Shown: piece by piece, positions 9,688 to 18,489 of the stretch | How positions within the stretch are numbered: position 1 is the stretch's first letter | Layout: the number at the start of each line of letters is the position of its first letter | DNA from: Thauera sedimentorum | GTDB lineage: Bacteria > Pseudomonadota > Gammaproteobacteria > Burkholderiales > Rhodocyclaceae | DNA length: 64,000 nucleotides | Reading direction: 5' to 3' | Assembly (NCBI RefSeq): GCF_014489115.1 | Contig: NZ_JACTAH010000003.1 | Location: 124,001-188,000, forward strand | Translations under genes and position numbers: made by a program | Notes under the pieces: model-generated | The model's input: the letters and a program-made list of their open reading frames with translations, nothing else | Database searches by the model: none | Told to the model about the DNA's origin: nothing

Positions 9688-10416
9688 TCAGTAGTCGCCC
9701 CACAGCGCCTGCATGGCGGCCAGCGCCGCCAGGCCAGCGGTTTCGGTACGCAGCACCCGCGGCCCCAGGCTGAGCGCTTCGGCGCCCGCCCGCAGGCAGG
9801 CCGCCACTTCGTCCTCGCTCCAGCCGCCTTCCGGCCCCACCAGCAGGTGCACGGCTTCATCGCGGGCCGGCGGGGCGATGTCGCGCAGCGCCTTTCCCGC
9901 CACCGGCGCGAGGATCAGCTTGCGCACGCCGCGCGAGGCGGTCAGGTAGGCGTCGAGGCTGGCGACCGGCGCGACTTCGGGGATGCGGTTGCGGCCACAC
10001 TGCTCGCAGGCGGACACCGCCACCTGCCGCCAGTGCGCCACCCGCTTGTCCGCGCGCTCGCCCGCCAGGCGCAGCACCGAGCGCGCAGCGGCCACCGGCA
10101 GCACCGCGGCCACGCCCAGCTCGGTCGATTTCTGCACCACCCAGTCCATCTTGTCGCCGCTGGCCAGGGCCTGCACCAGCACCAACTCCAGCGGCGACTC
10201 GCGTTCGACCGCGCACGGCGCGTCCAGCCATGCCGACCAACGCCGCCCGGACACCGCCAGCCGGGCCGGCACTTCGCCGCCGCTGCCGTCGAACAGGATC
10301 ACAGCGTCGCCGTCCTGCAGCCGGAGCACGCGGGCGGCATGATGGGCCAGTGCCTCGGGCAGCACCACTTCGCCGCCCGCAGGCAGCCTTTCGGGGAAAA
10401 AGAAGCGCGAAATCAT
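9688..10416 (-). CDS. rsmE: 16S rRNA (uracil(1498)-N(3))-methyltransferase RsmE
   Basis: A 242-residue SPOUT-class methyltransferase that modifies U1498 of 16S rRNA. Motifs seen include ARVLRLQDGD (N-terminal PUA-like part), KMDWVVQKSTELGV, SACEQCGRNRIPEV and the knotted AdoMet site LLVGPEGGWSEDEV with SLGPRVLRTETA. The start at 10416 aligns with the family N-terminus; the open frame that continues to 11793 is antisense to the next genes and is not part of it. A TATAAT box lies six bases before the ATG with no Shine-Dalgarno, so the mRNA may be leaderless. Confidence 0.95.
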   Translation of the reverse strand: MISRFFFPERLPAGGEVVLPEALAHHAARVLRLQDGDAVILFDGSGGEVPARLAVSGRRWSAWLDAPCAVERESPLELVLVQALASGDKMDWVVQKSTELGVAAVLPVAAARSVLRLAGERADKRVAHWRQVAVSACEQCGRNRIPEVAPVASLDAYLTASRGVRKLILAPVAGKALRDIAPPARDEAVHLLVGPEGGWSEDEVAACLRAGAEALSLGPRVLRTETAGLAALAAMQALWGDY

Positions 10417-10422
10417 CGTGCT

Positions 10423-10428
10423 ATTATA
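10423..10428 (-). promoter_or_regulatory. -10 box of rsmE, spaced for a leaderless transcript
   Basis: On the minus strand TATAAT occupies 10428-10423, followed by AGCACG and then the rsmE ATG at 10416. A start site the usual 6-7 bases after the -10 would coincide with the initiation codon. No clear -35 is visible. Confidence 0.5.
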
Positions 10429-10542
10429 AGGACCGCGTAATACCCATGCGGATATCAATGCCACCGGCCACCCGCCCGGCGCGCATCGACTGCACCCTTT
10501 CCGCCCCACCGGCGCCTCCTTCCGGTACAGGACACCCCTGAC

Positions 10543-11352
10543 ATGCCGACAGCCGCACAACGCCTCGCCCGCGCCCGCGCCCTGGAATCCCTGGTGCGCG
10601 ACATCGCGCGCGACGAAATCCTGCCGCGCTATCTCAAGTCCGCACGCAATCGCAAGGCCGACGGTTCGCTGTTCACCGAGGCGGATGTCGAGTCGCAACG
10701 CCGCTTCACCGCCGCGCTGCCCGAACTGCTGCCCGGCCCGGTGCTCGGCGAGGAGATGACCCCGGAAGCCCAGGCCCGCCTGTGGTCCGAAGGCAAGCGC
10801 GGCATGTGGTGCATCGACCCGATCGACGGCACCACCAACTTCGCCAACGGCATCCCCTTCTTCGCGGTGTCGATCGCCTATCTGGTGGAGCACGAACCGC
10901 GCTTCGGCGTGGTGTACAACCCGGTGACCGACGAGTCCTTCTACGCCGCCAAGGGCGCGGGCGCCTTCCTCAACGGCGTGGAACTGCCGCTGCGCCCGGC
11001 CGCCACCAGCTTGCGCGACGCGGTCGCCGGCGTGGATTTCAAGCGCATCAGCCATCACCTGGGTGACGAGCTCGCGGTGCGCCCGCCCTACTACTCGCAG
11101 CGCAACTTCGGCTCCAGCGCGCTCGAATGGTGCTTCGTCGCCGCCGGGCGGCTGGATGTCTACCTGCACGGCGGCCAGATGCTGTGGGACTACGCCGCCG
11201 GCCGCCTGATCCTGGCGGAAGCGGGGGGCGAAGCCGCGGCGCTGGACGGCGGCACGCTGATGGCCGGCCCGGCCGTCAAGCGCGGAGTCATTGCCGCCGG
11301 CAGCCCCGGACTGTTCGCCGAATGGCGGGCCTGGCTCACTGCACACTCCTGA
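10543..11352 (+). CDS. Inositol monophosphatase family phosphatase
   Basis: A 269-residue Mg-dependent phosphatase of the IMPase/FIG superfamily. The metal-binding signatures are present: GEEM near residue 68, the DPIDGTTNFANGIPF motif near residue 91 and MLWDYAAGRLILAEAGG near residue 213. Relatives hydrolyse inositol phosphates, histidinol phosphate (HisN) or 3'-phosphoadenosine phosphate; sequence alone does not settle the substrate. It is divergent from rsmE and is followed 51 bases later by a small gene and then prk, so it may be the first gene of that run. Confidence 0.85.
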   Translation: MPTAAQRLARARALESLVRDIARDEILPRYLKSARNRKADGSLFTEADVESQRRFTAALPELLPGPVLGEEMTPEAQARLWSEGKRGMWCIDPIDGTTNFANGIPFFAVSIAYLVEHEPRFGVVYNPVTDESFYAAKGAGAFLNGVELPLRPAATSLRDAVAGVDFKRISHHLGDELAVRPPYYSQRNFGSSALEWCFVAAGRLDVYLHGGQMLWDYAAGRLILAEAGGEAAALDGGTLMAGPAVKRGVIAAGSPGLFAEWRAWLTAHS

Positions 11353-11403
11353 GCCCCGTCCCCGCGCTATCATTCGCCGGACATCCAATATTCGAGTCTG
11401 CTC

Positions 11404-11658
11404 ATGGACACTCCCACCACCAGCCCCGAGCGCCGCAAGTATCACCACGTCCGGGAAATCTTCGACGACGCCTACGAGCTGATCACGCCCTTCTTCGCCA
11501 AGGAGAACCGCTGGGGCAATGCCACCCTGGACCATCTGGCCTACCGCGTGCTGAGGGAGAACTACCCGGAGCTCTCCTTCGAGGAAGTGCACGTCCTGGT
11601 GGTCGCCGCCAAGCGGGTGTTCACCGAACTTCAGGCCGAACGGGCCGCAGGCACTTGA
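11404..11658 (+). CDS. Small conserved-looking protein of unknown function upstream of prk
   Basis: An 84-residue, soluble-looking, charged protein rich in aromatic and acidic residues (HHVREIFDDAYELITPFF, ENRWGNATLDHLAYRVLRENYP). I do not recognise a family; the predicted character is helical with no signal peptide or membrane segment. It begins with ATG at 11404 and ends 22 bases before phosphoribulokinase, so co-transcription with prk is likely. Codon use matches neighbouring real genes, with strong third-position GC bias. A regulatory or accessory role for PRK would be guesswork. Confidence 0.7.
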   Translation: MDTPTTSPERRKYHHVREIFDDAYELITPFFAKENRWGNATLDHLAYRVLRENYPELSFEEVHVLVVAAKRVFTELQAERAAGT

Positions 11659-11680
11659 GCACGGCCCCGCGGAGCACGCC

Positions 11681-12556
11681 ATGTCGCTGAAACACCCCAT
11701 CATCGCGGTCACCGGCTCCTCCGGCGCGGGCACGACTACGGTCAAGCACACCTTCGAGGCCATCTTCCACCGCGAGAACGTCAACGCCGCCATCGTCGAA
11801 GGCGACAGCTTCCACCGCTACACCCGCGACGAGATGAAACGGCACATCGACGAGGCCGAGGCGCGCGGCGAGCGCGGCATCAGCCACTTCGGCCCGGAAG
11901 CCAACCTGTTCGACGACCTCGAAACCCTGTTCCGCGCCTATGGCGAGTCGGCCACCGGCCGCCGCCGCTACTACATCCACAACGAAGAACAGTCGATGCG
12001 GCGCAATCTGCCGATGGGCACCTTCACCGAGTGGGAAGACCTGCCGGTGGGCACCGACTGCCTGTTCTACGAGGGCCTGCACGGCGCGGTGCAGACCGAG
12101 GAGGTGGACGTCGCCCGCCATGTGGACCTGCTGATCGGCGTGGTGCCGACCATCAACCTGGAGTGGATCCAGAAGCTGCACCGCGACACCAAGCTGCGCG
12201 GCTACTCCAAGGAAGCGGTGCAGGACACCATCCTGCGCCGCATGCACGACTACGTGCACTACATCGTGCCGCAGTTCTCCCGCACCCATATCAACTTCCA
12301 GCGCGTGCCGGTGGTGGACACCTCCAACCCCTTCATCGCGCGCGACGTGCCCACGCTGGAAGAGTCCATGGTGGTGATCCGCTTCAAGGACCCGCGCGGG
12401 GTGGATTTTCCCTACCTGCTGACGATGATCGACGGCGCCTTCATGAGCCGCGCCAACACCATCGTGATTCCCGGCGGGCGGCTCGACCTGGCGATGCAGC
12501 TGATCCTCACCCCGCTGATCTGGAAGCTGATGGAACGCCGCCGCCAGTGGGTGTAG
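11681..12556 (+). CDS. prk: Phosphoribulokinase, set A
   Basis: A 291-residue proteobacterial (class I, octameric type) phosphoribulokinase, which makes ribulose 1,5-bisphosphate from ribulose 5-phosphate and ATP. The P-loop GSSGAGTTT starts at residue 12; [23 protein letters not shown] and [16 protein letters not shown] segments (here [12 protein letters not shown]) follow. It is a full-length homologue of the second copy at 28277-29155. Unlike that copy it is not linked to cbbF or cbbR but heads a stretch with tkt, gap, epd and pgk. A second PRK outside a RuBisCO operon implies either constitutive expression or backup. Confidence 0.95.
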   Translation: MSLKHPIIAVTGSSGAGTTTVKHTFEAIFHRENVNAAIVEGDSFHRYTRDEMKRHIDEAEARGERGISHFGPEANLFDDLETLFRAYGESATGRRRYYIHNEEQSMRRNLPMGTFTEWEDLPVGTDCLFYEGLHGAVQTEEVDVARHVDLLIGVVPTINLEWIQKLHRDTKLRGYSKEAVQDTILRRMHDYVHYIVPQFSRTHINFQRVPVVDTSNPFIARDVPTLEESMVVIRFKDPRGVDFPYLLTMIDGAFMSRANTIVIPGGRLDLAMQLILTPLIWKLMERRRQWV

Positions 12557-12599
12557 GAGGCCTTGGCAGCAATTCAGCCTGCGGGAAACCACCGCCGCA

Positions 12600-12728
12600 A
12601 TCGCGGCCAAGGCCGCTCCTGCCTGCAGAGAACCGGCCACGGCGATTGACAGGGCGGTAGGAGCGGGCTTGCCCGCGATGCGGCCGTTGTGAAACCTCCG
12701 CCGCATCGCGGCCAAGGCCGCTCCTACA
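12600..12728. repeat. REP/REPIN-like repeats between prk and tkt
   Basis: Three copies of the dispersed repeat occur here: an inverted copy at 12600-12622, a forward copy at 12657-12680 (GTAGGAGCGGGCTTGCCCGC form) and an inverted copy at 12703-12728 (reverse complement of the GGCCTTGGCC form). The last two form an inverted pair with a short spacer, as in REPINs. A degenerate forward copy may start near 12553. Apart from these the 295-base gap holds only a possible -10 for tkt (GATAAT, 12803-12808). Confidence 0.85.
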
Positions 12729-12851
12729 GGCGAACCCGAAAGCGGGCGTCATCCTCTTTGATGCAGCGCATCAAGCGCTACCAAGAAAGGCGGTTTTTCG
12801 GCGATAATTCCGGTTTTTTCCAGCCGCTGCCGGCGGCTTTCCGAGGAAACC

Positions 12852-14867
12852 ATGTCGCTTTCCAGAAACGTCAAGGCCCCGGTGTTCAACGAGATCACCG
12901 GCGCCATCCGCGCGCTGGCCATGGACGCCGTGCAGCAGGCCAATTCCGGCCACCCCGGCGCCCCGATGGGCATGGCCGAGATCGCCGAAGTGCTGTGGCG
13001 CCGCCACCTCAAGCACAACCCGGCCAACCCCAAGTGGGCCGACCGCGACCGCTTCGTGCTCTCCAACGGCCACGGCTCGATGCTGATCTACGCGCTGCTG
13101 CACCTCACCGGCTACGATCTGCCGATCGAGGAAATCAAGCGCTTCCGCCAGCTGCACAGCAAGACCCCGGGCCACCCGGAATACGGCTACACCCCGGGTG
13201 TGGAAACCACCACCGGCCCGCTCGGCCAGGGCATCACCAATGCGGTGGGCATGGCGCTGGCCGAGAAGGTGCTGGCCGCCGAGTTCAACCGCCCCGGCCA
13301 TGAGATCGTCGACCACCGCACCTGGGTATTCCTCGGCGACGGCTGCCTGATGGAAGGCATCAGCCACGAAGCCTGTTCGCTGGCCGGCACCTGGGGCCTG
13401 GGCAAGCTCACCGCTTTCTACGACGACAACAACATCTCCATCGACGGCCACGTCGACGGCTGGTTCACCGACGACACCCCGAAGCGCTTCGAAGCCTACG
13501 GCTGGCAGGTGATCCGCGACGTGCAGGGCCACGACCCGGTCGAAATCGAAGCAGCCATCCAGCAGGCGCTGGCCAACACCACCCAGCCCACGCTGATCTG
13601 CTGCAAGACCGTGATCGGTGCCGGCAGCCCCAACAAGCAGGGCGGCCACGACGTGCACGGCGCCCCGCTGGGCGCGGCCGAGATCGCCGCGGCGCGCGCG
13701 CACATCGGCTGGAAGCACGCCCCCTTCGAGATCCCGGCGGAGGTCTATGCCGCCTGGAACGCACGCGAGCAAGGCGCCGCTGCCGAACGCGACTGGAACG
13801 CCCGCTTCGACGCCTACCGCGCCGCCTTCCCGGAACTGGCCGCCGAATTCCAGCGCCGCATGGCCGGCGAGCTGCCCGCCGACTGGAACGCCCATGTGGA
13901 CGCGGTGCTCGCCAAGGTCGTCGACAAGGCCGAGACCATCGCCACCCGCAAGGCCAGCCAGAACAGCATCGAAGCCTACGCGCCCAAGCTGCCCGAGCTG
14001 ATCGGCGGCTCGGCCGACCTTGCCGGCTCCAACCTCACCCTGTGGTCGGGTGCCAAGGGCGTCTCGCGCGAGAGCGGCGGCAACTACGTGTACTACGGCG
14101 TGCGCGAGTTCGGCATGGCCGCGATCGCCAACGGCATCAGCCTGCATGGCGGCCTGATCCCCTACACCGCCACCTTCCTGATGTTCAGCGAGTACGCGCG
14201 CAACGCCCTGCGCATGGCCGCGCTGATGAAGGCGCGCCAGGTGTTCGTGTTCACCCACGACTCCATCGGCCTGGGCGAGGACGGCCCCACCCACCAGCCG
14301 GTGGAGCAGACCGCCACGCTGCGCATGATCCCCAACATGGACGTCTGGCGTCCCTGCGACACCACCGAGTCGGCCGTGGCCTGGGCCAGCGCCATCGAGC
14401 GCAAGGACGGACCCAGCAGCCTGTGCTTCTCGCGCCAGAACCTGCCCTTCCAGGCGCGCACGGCCGAGCAGGTCGCGGCGATCCGCCGTGGCGGCTACGT
14501 GCTGTCGGAAGCCTCGGGCGGCAAGCCGCAGGCGGTGATCATCGCCACCGGCTCGGAAGTCGCGCTGGCGATGGCCGCGCAGAAGACCTTGGGTGAAGCC
14601 GGCATCGCGGTGCGCGTGGTGTCCATGCCCTCGACCAACGTCTTCGAGCGCCAGGATGCGACCTGGAAGGCTTCCGTGCTGCCGGCCGGTCTGCCGCGCG
14701 TGGCGGTGGAAGCCGGCGTGACCGACGGCTGGTACAAGTACGTCGGCCTGGAAGGCCGCGTCATCGGCCTGGACCGCTTCGGCGAGTCCGCCCCGGCCGG
14801 CGAGCTGTTCAAGGAATTCGGCATCACCGCGGAGGCGGTGGTCGATGCGGTCAAGGGCGTGCTTTAA
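12852..14867 (+). CDS. tkt: Transketolase, set A
   Basis: A 671-residue transketolase that moves two-carbon units between sugar phosphates using thiamine diphosphate and Mg. The thiamine-binding motif [13 protein letters not shown] begins near residue 162 and [12 protein letters not shown] near 197; the pyrimidine domain has [18 protein letters not shown]. Conserved substrate His residues are in [12 protein letters not shown] and [13 protein letters not shown]. It is homologous throughout to the second copy at 29169-31193. It is followed 43 bases later by gap, so the two are probably co-transcribed. Confidence 0.96.
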   Translation: MSLSRNVKAPVFNEITGAIRALAMDAVQQANSGHPGAPMGMAEIAEVLWRRHLKHNPANPKWADRDRFVLSNGHGSMLIYALLHLTGYDLPIEEIKRFRQLHSKTPGHPEYGYTPGVETTTGPLGQGITNAVGMALAEKVLAAEFNRPGHEIVDHRTWVFLGDGCLMEGISHEACSLAGTWGLGKLTAFYDDNNISIDGHVDGWFTDDTPKRFEAYGWQVIRDVQGHDPVEIEAAIQQALANTTQPTLICCKTVIGAGSPNKQGGHDVHGAPLGAAEIAAARAHIGWKHAPFEIPAEVYAAWNAREQGAAAERDWNARFDAYRAAFPELAAEFQRRMAGELPADWNAHVDAVLAKVVDKAETIATRKASQNSIEAYAPKLPELIGGSADLAGSNLTLWSGAKGVSRESGGNYVYYGVREFGMAAIANGISLHGGLIPYTATFLMFSEYARNALRMAALMKARQVFVFTHDSIGLGEDGPTHQPVEQTATLRMIPNMDVWRPCDTTESAVAWASAIERKDGPSSLCFSRQNLPFQARTAEQVAAIRRGGYVLSEASGGKPQAVIIATGSEVALAMAAQKTLGEAGIAVRVVSMPSTNVFERQDATWKASVLPAGLPRVAVEAGVTDGWYKYVGLEGRVIGLDRFGESAPAGELFKEFGITAEAVVDAVKGVL

Positions 14868-14910
14868 GGCGCACGACCGACAGACAGATTCGTAACGAGG
14901 AGAGAACCCC

Positions 14911-15939
14911 ATGTCCATCAAGGTTGCCATCAACGGTTTCGGCCGCATCGGCCGCTGCACCCTGCGCGCCATTTACGAGCAGGGCCTGCAGAACGAGTTC
15001 GAGGTCGTCGCCATCAACGCCTCCGGCGATCTGGCCACCAACGCCCACCTGCTGAAGTACGACACCACCCACGGCCGCTTCGCGACTTCGGTGGAAACCG
15101 AAGGCGAGAACGTCATCATCATCGACGGCAAGAAGATCCCCTTCTACTCCACCAAGGACCCCAAGGGCGTGAACTGGGGTGCGCACGGCGTGGATGTGCT
15201 GCTGGAATGCACCGGCGCCTACACCACCAAGGCCAAGGCCGCCGCGCTGCTGGAACAGGGCGCCAAGCGTGTGCTGATCTCCGCCCCGGGCGGCGACGAC
15301 GTGGATACCACCATCGTCATGGGCGTCAATGAAGGCGCGCTGCAGGCCGGCATGAGCGTGGTCTCCAACGCCTCGTGCACCACCAACTGCCTGGCGCCGG
15401 TGGCCAAGATCCTGGCCGACAGCGTCGGCATCAAGCAGGGCCTGATGACCACCATCCACGCCTACACCAACGACCAGGTCACCGTGGACGTGCGCCACAA
15501 GGACCTGCGCCGCGCGCGTGCCGCCGCCGCCAACATCATCCCGACCAAGACCGGCGCCGCCAAGGCCGTCGGCCTGGTGCTGCCGCAGCTCAAGGGCAAG
15601 GTGGACGGCTTCGCGCTGCGCGTGCCGACCATCAACGTCTCGCTGGTGGACCTCACCTTCACCGCCGAGCGTGCCACCACCAAGGAAGAGATCAACGAGC
15701 TGATGGCCGCTGCCGCCAACGGTCCGCTGAAGGGCATCCTGGCGGTGAACAACGAGCCGCTGGTGTCCTCCGACTTCAACCACACCACGGTGTCCTCCAC
15801 CTTCGACGCCACCCAGACCCGCGTCATCCAGGGCGAGGACGGCTCCACCCTGGTGAAGGTGCTGGCCTGGTACGACAACGAGTGGGGCTACTCCTGCCGC
15901 ATGCTGGATGCCGCCCGCGCCTGGATGGCCGCCAAGTAA
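14911..15939 (+). CDS. gap: Type I glyceraldehyde-3-phosphate dehydrogenase, set A (GapB-like cofactor loop)
   Basis: A 342-residue GAPDH with catalytic Cys156 in [13 protein letters not shown] and the base His in [10 protein letters not shown]. In the Rossmann fold the residue that normally is Asp and binds the NAD ribose is Ala37 (VVAINASGD). The same INAS pattern occurs in NADP-dependent GapB enzymes of gluconeogenic or photosynthetic type, so NADP(H) use is inferred. The set B enzyme has Asp at this position. The gene is preceded by GAGGAGAG and followed by a good terminator at 15959-15989, making tkt-gap a likely transcription unit. Confidence 0.95.
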   Translation: MSIKVAINGFGRIGRCTLRAIYEQGLQNEFEVVAINASGDLATNAHLLKYDTTHGRFATSVETEGENVIIIDGKKIPFYSTKDPKGVNWGAHGVDVLLECTGAYTTKAKAAALLEQGAKRVLISAPGGDDVDTTIVMGVNEGALQAGMSVVSNASCTTNCLAPVAKILADSVGIKQGLMTTIHAYTNDQVTVDVRHKDLRRARAAAANIIPTKTGAAKAVGLVLPQLKGKVDGFALRVPTINVSLVDLTFTAERATTKEEINELMAAAANGPLKGILAVNNEPLVSSDFNHTTVSSTFDATQTRVIQGEDGSTLVKVLAWYDNEWGYSCRMLDAARAWMAAK

Positions 15940-15958
15940 TCGGCACCGTCCCCGCGAC

Positions 15959-15989
15959 AGCCCGCCCGGCCCCGGCCCGGCGGGCTTTT
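15959..15989 (+). terminator. Intrinsic terminator after set A gap
   Basis: An 8-bp stem (15959-15966 with 15979-15986) closed by a 12-base GC loop is followed by TTTTCC. It separates gap from epd, which has its own -10 downstream. Confidence 0.8.
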
Positions 15990-16040
15990 CCTTGTCTGCC
16001 GCTCGACGTGCGTCGCCCGGACGGCGGCGCGCTAACACGC

Positions 16041-16046
16041 TAAAAT
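16041..16046 (+). promoter_or_regulatory. Candidate -10 box for epd-pgk
   Basis: TAAAAT at 16041-16046, 47 bases before the GTG start of epd and just past the gap terminator. No convincing -35 is visible. The similar contexts GCTAAAATGGCGG before fba (21712) and GCTAGAATCGG before pyk (about 19851) support a common local promoter style. Confidence 0.45.
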
Positions 16047-16092
16047 ACGCGGCTTTCCCGGCCCCACTACCGGTCCATAACCCGGCCATACC

Positions 16093-17163
16093 GTGACCAG
16101 CTCCGCCTCCACCCCGGTTCGACTCGCGATCAACGGCTACGGCCGCATCGGCCGCTGTTTCCTGCGTGCGCTGCACGAATCGCCCTGGCGCGAACACTAC
16201 CGCGTGGTGGCGATCAACGAGCCCGCCGATCTGGCCTCCATCGCCTACCTCACCCGCTTCGACTCCACCCACGGGCGCTTTCCGGGCAAGGTGGAAACCA
16301 CCGACACCGGCCTGATCATCGACGGCGAGCCGGTCACCGTGACCCATGCGGAGAGCCCGGAGGCGGTCGACTGGGCGGCGATGAACCTCGACGTGGTCAT
16401 CGAATGCTCGGGGCGCTACGGCCGGCGCATCGAGCTGGAACGCTTCCTCAAGGCCGGCGCGCCGCGCGTGCTGCTCTCCCACCCCGGCCACAGCGCCGAG
16501 GACGTGGACGCCACCGTGGTGTACGGCATCAACCAGGATGCGCTCACCGGTGCCGAGCGCATCGTCTCCAACGCCTCCTGTACCACCAACGCCGCGGTGC
16601 CGGTGCTCACCGTGGTGGATGAGGCCTTCGGCCTGGAGCACGCGCTGCTCACCACGCTGCACTCGGTAATGAACGACCAGCCGCTGATCGACGGCTACCA
16701 CCACACCGACCTGCGCCGCACGCGCTCGGCCATGCAGTCCATCATCCCGGTGTCCACCGGACTGGCGCGCGGCATCGAACGCCTGCTGCCGGCACTGGCC
16801 GGCAGGGTCACCGCCAAGGCCATCCGCGTGCCCACCCACAACGTCTCGGCCATCGACATCGCCCTGACCACCCGCCGCGAGATGAGCGTGGACACGCTCA
16901 ACGCGGTGCTGCGCGAGGCCGCCGAGAGCCGTTTCCCCGGCCTGCTCGCCTGGTCCGACGACCCGCACGCCTCGATCGATTTCAACCACGACCCCCATTC
17001 GGCCATCGTCGACACCAGCCAGACCCGCGCCAGCGGCGCCCACCTGGCCAGCACCCTGCTGTGGTTCGACAACGAATGGGGCTTCGCCAGCCGCATGGTC
17101 GACACCCTGCACCACTGGCAGGCGCGCCGCGCCCACCCGCATACCGCAACGACATCCGACTGA
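16093..17163 (+). CDS. epd: Erythrose-4-phosphate dehydrogenase (GAPDH-like, Epd)
   Basis: A 356-residue GAPDH-family enzyme that best fits Epd, which oxidises erythrose 4-phosphate for pyridoxal phosphate synthesis. Epd-like features are VVAINEPAD (Glu43 at the cofactor site), [46 protein letters not shown] and [23 protein letters not shown]. The catalytic Cys is kept. Translation starts at GTG 16093. It lies between gap and pgk, 21 bases before pgk, recalling the epd-pgk-fba order of enterobacteria. An alternative role as a third GAPDH cannot be excluded from sequence. Confidence 0.88.
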   Translation: MTSSASTPVRLAINGYGRIGRCFLRALHESPWREHYRVVAINEPADLASIAYLTRFDSTHGRFPGKVETTDTGLIIDGEPVTVTHAESPEAVDWAAMNLDVVIECSGRYGRRIELERFLKAGAPRVLLSHPGHSAEDVDATVVYGINQDALTGAERIVSNASCTTNAAVPVLTVVDEAFGLEHALLTTLHSVMNDQPLIDGYHHTDLRRTRSAMQSIIPVSTGLARGIERLLPALAGRVTAKAIRVPTHNVSAIDIALTTRREMSVDTLNAVLREAAESRFPGLLAWSDDPHASIDFNHDPHSAIVDTSQTRASGAHLASTLLWFDNEWGFASRMVDTLHHWQARRAHPHTATTSD

Positions 17164-17184
17164 ACCGAAACCCTGGAGACTGTC

Positions 17185-18369
17185 ATGCAAGTGAAGAAAC
17201 TCGCCGATCTCGACGTGCGCGGCAAAAAGGTGTTCATCCGCGCCGACCTCAACGTCCCGCAGGACGAGGCCGGCAACATCACCGAGGACACCCGCATCCG
17301 CGCCTCCATCCCGTCCATCCAGTACTGCCTGGACAACGGCGCCGCGGTCATGGTGACCTCCCACCTCGGCCGCCCCACCGAAGGCACCGTGGGCCCGGAC
17401 GACACCCTGGCGCCGGTCGCGGTGCGCCTCGGCCAGCTGCTCAACAAGCCGGTCAAGCTGGTCTCCGACTGGGTGGACGGCGGCTTCACCGTCGAACCCG
17501 GCCAGGTGGTGCTGCTGGAGAACTGCCGCTGCAACAAGGGCGAGAAGAAGGACAACGAGGAACTGGCGAAGAAGATGGCCGCGCTGTGCGACATCTACGT
17601 CAATGACGCCTTCGGCACCGCCCACCGCGCCGAGGCCACCACCCACGGCATCGCCCGCTTCGCCCCGGTGGCCTGCGCCGGCATGCTGATGGGCGCCGAG
17701 ATCGACGCGCTCTCCAAGGCCCTGCACGAGCCGAAGCGTCCGCTGGTGGCCATCGTCGGCGGCGCCAAGGTATCCACCAAGCTCACCATCCTCAAGACCC
17801 TGGCCGACAAGGTCGACCAGCTCATCGTCGGCGGCGGCATCGCCAACACCTTCCTGCTGGCCGCCGGCAAGCGCATCGGCGAATCGTTGGCCGAACCGGA
17901 GATGGTGCGCGAGGCCCAGCAGGTGATGGACATCATGAAGGCGCGCGGCGCCGAGGTGCCGCTGCCGGTGGACGTGGTGGTGGCCGACGAGGTCTCCGCG
18001 CTGGCGCGCGCCAACCGCATTTCGGTGGACGAGGTCGGCCCGCACGACCGCATCCTCGACTTCGGCCCGAAGTCCTCGGCCAAGCTCGCCGACATCATCG
18101 CGCACGCCGGCACCATCGTGTGGAACGGCCCGGTGGGCGTTTTCGAGCACGCCCAGTTCGCCGGCGGCACCAAGATGATGGCCTCGGCCATCGCCCACTC
18201 GGAAGCCTTCTCCATCGCCGGCGGCGGCGACACCCTGGCGGCGATCGCCAAGTTCCACATCGCCGACGACGTGGGCTACATCTCCACCGGCGGCGGCGCC
18301 TTCCTGGAGTTCCTGGAAGGCAAGACCCTGCCGGCCATCGCCGCGCTGGAGGCGCGCTTCCAGGACTGA
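17185..18369 (+). CDS. pgk: Phosphoglycerate kinase, set A
   Basis: A 394-residue phosphoglycerate kinase, standard length, interconverting 3-phosphoglycerate and 1,3-bisphosphoglycerate. Motifs: [13 protein letters not shown] (substrate Arg/Asp), [32 protein letters not shown] and the nucleotide site [12 protein letters not shown]. It follows epd by 21 bases and is probably translated from the same message. A 10-bp hairpin lies just downstream. The second copy at 32319-33578 is longer by 25 residues. Confidence 0.96.
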   Translation: MQVKKLADLDVRGKKVFIRADLNVPQDEAGNITEDTRIRASIPSIQYCLDNGAAVMVTSHLGRPTEGTVGPDDTLAPVAVRLGQLLNKPVKLVSDWVDGGFTVEPGQVVLLENCRCNKGEKKDNEELAKKMAALCDIYVNDAFGTAHRAEATTHGIARFAPVACAGMLMGAEIDALSKALHEPKRPLVAIVGGAKVSTKLTILKTLADKVDQLIVGGGIANTFLLAAGKRIGESLAEPEMVREAQQVMDIMKARGAEVPLPVDVVVADEVSALARANRISVDEVGPHDRILDFGPKSSAKLADIIAHAGTIVWNGPVGVFEHAQFAGGTKMMASAIAHSEAFSIAGGGDTLAAIAKFHIADDVGYISTGGGAFLEFLEGKTLPAIAALEARFQD

Positions 18370-18377
18370 ACGCGAGC

Positions 18378-18405
18378 GGGACACGGGGGCCGTCTCCCGT
18401 GTCCC
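18378..18405 (+). terminator. Hairpin downstream of set A pgk
   Basis: A 10-bp perfect stem (18378-18387 with 18396-18405) with an 8-base loop lies 8 bases after the pgk stop. No T tract follows, so it may be an mRNA 3' stabiliser or a weak terminator. Confidence 0.5.
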
Positions 18406-18489
18406 TGTAGGTGATTTGCCGACTTGCCGCGGCGAGCATCCGGGCCCACCATGGTGCGCAGCAACACGAACCACGTCGCGAGACCGACC

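Noticed and set aside
6771..9773. Plus-strand open frame of about 1,000 codons opposite argA and pap
   Set aside because: Antisense shadow of two clear enzymes; composition (Ala, Gln, His, Arg-rich) is typical of such shadows.
10417..11793. Minus-strand N-terminal extension of rsmE to about 700 codons, a possible fusion
   Set aside because: The extension is antisense to the phosphatase, the small gene and prk start; the rsmE family N-terminus begins at 10416 and a -10 box lies just before it.
12600..12728. REP pairs considered as IS terminal inverted repeats
   Set aside because: No transposase or target duplication is seen, and the same short units recur at seven other loci without enclosed genes, which fits REP/REPIN elements.
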